The notes beneath the pieces were generated by a model, which was not told the DNA's origin, did not search any database, and saw only the letters and a program-made list of their open reading frames with translations. Positions 61,285 through 64,000 of a DNA stretch of 64,000 bases are shown here, in pieces. The stretch spans positions 124,001 to 188,000 of the forward strand of contig MPCU01000010.1 in assembly GCA_001874305.1 (NCBI GenBank), read 5' to 3'. A program made the translations under genes and the position numbers. The stretch is from Bacteriovorax sp. MedPE-SWde. Its GTDB lineage: Bacteria; Bdellovibrionota; Bacteriovoracia; Bacteriovoracales; Bacteriovoracaceae. Within the stretch, counting starts at the first letter, position 1, and each line of letters starts with the position of its first letter.

Positions 61285-62754
61285 ATGCTCTATAAGAAAA
61301 AAAATACACGCCCAGGATTTGTTCCATTAACAATCGTTTGCTTTTTAATCGTTATGGTTGGAGGGCGATTTCTATGGGAGTCAGCACTTGTGTCAGACCT
61401 GAGTTCAAATGGGTTAAGTGCATCAAGTCGTATGATTAACTCAATATTTGCAGCAGTTATTACGGCGATGTCGCTTATTATAACTCTGGCAAGTAATCTC
61501 TACACTCCTGGTCTTGTTAAGATATTTGTTAGGCACCCCGTTGTGATTGTTGGCTTAAGCTATATTGTGGGAACAAATTTTGTTCTTATTTTAGCGAGTC
61601 TATTTTCACAAGATAATGAATATTACATGCTTGTTACACACGTTGCAGTTGTTCTCGCTTGTATTGCTGTAGCTGGAGTCATCCCGTTTCTTTACTATGT
61701 CTCGCAATTTTTAAGGCCTAGTTATTTTCTTCCTATTCTCTTTCAATCTGTTTCTAATAGCCATCAAGATCTTGTTAATGGATATGATTCGCAAAAAAAC
61801 TACAGAAGAACATTCGATACTATTGATACGATCGCCAACATCTCATTAACCGCATCTAAGCGAGATGACAGGCAGTTAATGAGCCTAGTCTCAGATGTTT
61901 TGCATAAGTGTTTTATGACAATTTTAGAGAGCCCTAGAGATATCAAGTGGCGTAAGGATTTTTTTAGATCTAAGCCAGGCTACAGTGAAGAGGTGAAGAA
62001 GTTTTTCTCTGCTAACTCCGCGTGGCCTGAGGCCTATGTCTTTACGGTATTTTCTAATATTTTAAAATCTGTATCTTCACATCAAAATGAAGTTATAAAT
62101 GAGACTTGTGAAAATCTGCTTATCTCATTAGAGAAATCTGTTAAAGACAATTTAAAACTAGTCGCTGAAATGCATATTATGTTCTTTAATAGAATGAATG
62201 AAGTTGCAATTGAAAATAGAGACTATGAAAGAATTCAGAGTCTTTCACAGTTTTTTATTGCAGCTACTAAAATTGTAAAAGATGATAAGGACTTATTAGA
62301 GCTATCTTTTGTATCTTGGTTTCATTATGCAAGAGATACCTATGAAAAAGATATTCATTTTGGTTATGAGACTTATTTATATGATAGCGGAAATCTTATT
62401 TTAGATTTCGCTCAACAAAGTGAAGAAAGCTCATGTCGAATCTTTAATAGCTATGTGAAAAGTTTTTGGCATGATTCAATAGCTGATACAGGTAAGCATG
62501 AAATGGTGGCCTACAAAGTCGCTGTGAAAACATATTGGGAAACAAAGTCTTTAGGACTAGACACTATTTCAAAACTAATTCAAGAAGAGTTCTTAACAAA
62601 TGATTCCCATCATCGATTAATATTAAAAGAGATATTGAAATATAAGAGTCCTCTGCACTGGTCATTTTCTGATAGGGTACTGCGCTTTAATTATCTCCCA
62701 ACTTCTGCGAGAAAGAGTGCCAAAAAGTATGTTGAAGTAGTTGATAATGCATAG
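61285..62754 (+). CDS. DUF2254-like inner-membrane protein
   Basis: 489 residues. Four hydrophobic helices occupy about 15-160 (VPLTIVCFLIVMVGGRFLW; VITAMSLIITLASNLYTPGL), and the rest is a long cytoplasmic helical domain. SLIITLASNLYTPGLVKIFV resembles the start of DUF2254 proteins. No activity is known for the family. The gene stands alone between two terminators. The ATG at 61285 has no obvious ribosome site; translation may rely on an AT-rich leader. Confidence 0.7.
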   Translation: MLYKKKNTRPGFVPLTIVCFLIVMVGGRFLWESALVSDLSSNGLSASSRMINSIFAAVITAMSLIITLASNLYTPGLVKIFVRHPVVIVGLSYIVGTNFVLILASLFSQDNEYYMLVTHVAVVLACIAVAGVIPFLYYVSQFLRPSYFLPILFQSVSNSHQDLVNGYDSQKNYRRTFDTIDTIANISLTASKRDDRQLMSLVSDVLHKCFMTILESPRDIKWRKDFFRSKPGYSEEVKKFFSANSAWPEAYVFTVFSNILKSVSSHQNEVINETCENLLISLEKSVKDNLKLVAEMHIMFFNRMNEVAIENRDYERIQSLSQFFIAATKIVKDDKDLLELSFVSWFHYARDTYEKDIHFGYETYLYDSGNLILDFAQQSEESSCRIFNSYVKSFWHDSIADTGKHEMVAYKVAVKTYWETKSLGLDTISKLIQEEFLTNDSHHRLILKEILKYKSPLHWSFSDRVLRFNYLPTSARKSAKKYVEVVDNA

Positions 62755-62842
62755 TGCATATTAATGAAGACTATAAACTGTTGAAGATATGCTTTTCATA
62801 GTGTAAACATCTAGAAAATTAATAATTTCAGGGAGTTTGACA

Positions 62843-63136
62843 ATGAAAGCAGTATTACTTTCTTTAGTATTATCAGTTTCAGCACATTCATATTCACCAT
62901 TTTGTAACTCTTATGAGGCCCAGGTTCAAGGTGTTATAGAAGAAGTTAAAGTTGTAGGTTCTACTTGCGAATATTTAGTAACCGTTACTGACTCTCAACA
63001 ACATGCCCTCTGCCCATTAATCACAGAAGAAGTTGAAAGAAGCACAGTTCTAGGTGCCTGTACATTTGCTAAGGGTGACTCATTTTATAGAATTCTCGTT
63101 AGAGAGAATAACTCAGATTATATTCACTTTGATTAA
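62843..63136 (+). CDS. Small secreted protein, unknown
   Basis: 97 residues from ATG 62843, with GGGAG eight bases upstream; the frame also opens with TTG at 62837. Signal peptide MKAVLLSLVLSVSAHS. The mature part has four cysteines (PFCNSY, STCEYL, ALCPLI and GACTFA), suggesting two disulfides, and is mostly beta. No family is recognised. A strong terminator follows. Confidence 0.78.
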   Translation: MKAVLLSLVLSVSAHSYSPFCNSYEAQVQGVIEEVKVVGSTCEYLVTVTDSQQHALCPLITEEVERSTVLGACTFAKGDSFYRILVRENNSDYIHFD

Positions 63137-63145
63137 TGATATATA

Positions 63146-63175
63146 AAAGGGAGATTACGATCTCCCTTTTTTTTT
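63146..63175 (+). terminator. Terminator between convergent genes at the right edge
   Basis: AAAGGGAGAT pairs with ATCTCCCTTT across loop TACG, followed by several T residues that run into the stop codon of the convergent cti gene (63174-63176). Confidence 0.9.
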
Positions 63176-64000
63176 ACTCATTAACGTATCTATTAAGATC
63201 CAAAAGTGCAGACATCTTCTTTTCTTGGTTATTAAATATCGTCTGAACCTTGTCATGAACATCCCAAAAATTATTCGACATTCTATGTATTGCGTACTTT
63301 CTTTTAAACTCTCTCCATTCAGTCTTAGTTTCAATATCACTTAAATCATTTTTGAACTTATTTAAATCTTCTTCATTAACTTTAAAGTAAATATTGGGGT
63401 AACTTGTTGCCACTCCATTTATAAATGAAAGGGTATCCTTATTTACATCATATCGTTTCTCTTCTTTAAACATATATGAAACATTCTTATGGTACTTATT
63501 TCTAAATATCGTATGAACACTTGAAGATTCACCTTCTATAAGTAACATTGAGACTTCAGGTAAGTACCTAACAAACTTCTTCTTTTTATGGCCAAGAGTT
63601 TGAAAGACTGTGTTGTTATGTTTTCTTGATCCATACTGACTATATAAAGAATTTAATATGAGATCCTTTTCCTTAAGAGCTAGGTTACTTCTTATTCCTG
63701 TGTTGGATTGAAGTTTATTGTTATAGTATGGATTTCTTTTCTTAAGTGTTTTTGAAGCGCCTGAATTAATAATTGAGCGATAACTCGATCTATTTCTAAG
63801 ACTCATAAGAGACATAAAGTTATCTTCTGATTCTACACGGAGATTATCCATATATAGTCTTGTACTAACTTGATGTCTTATATTTCCATAGACATTAAAG
63901 CCTGCTACTAAATTATAATAAATTCGCTCGAAAATAGGGTAGTCTAATAACCATGTTGTTTTTGGCAGGCCTCCAACAGGTCCTCTAAGTACTGTAGAGC
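63174..64000 (-). CDS. cti: Fatty acid cis/trans isomerase, C-terminal part (start beyond window)
   Basis: Haem-containing periplasmic enzyme that converts cis- to trans-unsaturated fatty acids in membrane lipids under stress. A Met at 63851 could be mistaken for the start, but the minus-strand frame stays open from 63851 to base 64000 and reads RGPVGGLPKTTWLLDYPIFE, RIYYNLVAGFNVYGNIRHQV and STRLYMDNLRVESEDNF, the conserved C-terminal core of Cti. About 275 residues are present of an enzyme of roughly 760. The last 70 residues are less conserved. Confidence 0.88.
   Translation of the reverse strand, partial: STVLRGPVGGLPKTTWLLDYPIFERIYYNLVAGFNVYGNIRHQVSTRLYMDNLRVESEDNFMSLMSLRNRSSYRSIINSGASKTLKKRNPYYNNKLQSNTGIRSNLALKEKDLILNSLYSQYGSRKHNNTVFQTLGHKKKKFVRYLPEVSMLLIEGESSSVHTIFRNKYHKNVSYMFKEEKRYDVNKDTLSFINGVATSYPNIYFKVNEEDLNKFKNDLSDIETKTEWREFKRKYAIHRMSNNFWDVHDKVQTIFNNQEKKMSALLDLNRYVNE

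Noticed and set aside
63849-63851. ATG at 63851 as the start of a 225-residue hypothetical protein
   Set aside because: The upstream in-frame sequence is open and encodes conserved cti residues, so the Met is internal.

Overview
The window is an AT-rich, densely packed bacterial chromosome segment with no rRNA, tRNA, CRISPR array or intact transposase that I could see. Its content suggests a Gram-negative deltaproteobacterial-type predator or relative, most like Bdellovibrionota of the Bacteriovoracaceae/Halobacteriovorax kind. The reasons are low GC by eye, very many signal-peptide proteins, several secreted proteases, a MepA-type murein endopeptidase, PilZ, an orphan CpaF ATPase, and many orphan sensor kinases. 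This placement is an inference; no marker gene here settles it.

Layout. 1-7 kb is housekeeping: serB (cut by the left edge) and pgsA on the minus strand, a PilZ protein, a glpX/RatA-like/small protein/yggS operon, and a second, unrelated class III fructose-bisphosphatase. 7-17 kb holds a 2OG-Fe(II) oxygenase, response regulator, secreted zinc protease, NIF3-like protein, a FIST sensor next to a hybrid histidine kinase with a DsbA-like CxxC domain, and a membrane kinase. 17-21 kb has an AraC regulator divergent from a periplasmic binding protein-tldD-tldE operon. 21-26 kb has an outer-membrane protein, a six-cysteine small secreted protein, a helix-turn-helix protein fused to an exported domain, a subtilisin and a transglutaminase-like protein. 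26-32 kb has a LysR regulator divergent from NTF2-like and DoxX genes, pterin carbinolamine dehydratase, an exported Hsp20-like protein, a receiver, a CBS protein, a cupredoxin-like protein and CpaF.

32-48 kb is the most accessory-looking part: large secreted proteins of unknown function, a trypsin-like protease, an RDD membrane protein carrying DUF4116-like repeats, a lipoprotein with features of an atypical PI3/4K- or Fam20-like kinase, another effector-like lipoprotein, and a second helix-turn-helix/six-cysteine locus paralogous to that at 22-24 kb. Its gaps carry a dispersed repeat of about 135 bp and a decayed two-ORF toxin-antitoxin-like locus. 48-52 kb has a haem-oxygenase-like diiron protein and a GNAT-like protein divergent from a sensor kinase. 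52-64 kb returns to core genes (murI, mepA-like, eno) mixed with kinases, exported proteins, a DUF2254-like membrane protein and, at the right edge, the C-terminal part of fatty acid cis/trans isomerase, whose frame runs off the window.

How they fit: much of the window is envelope biology and sensing. Five of the six histidine kinases have no adjacent response regulator, so they probably feed stand-alone receivers such as those at 8.5 and 29.4 kb. The most promising undescribed items are the duplicated HTH/six-cysteine module, the lipoprotein kinase candidate, the DsbA-kinase fusion, the diiron/GNAT/kinase locus and the intergenic repeat family.
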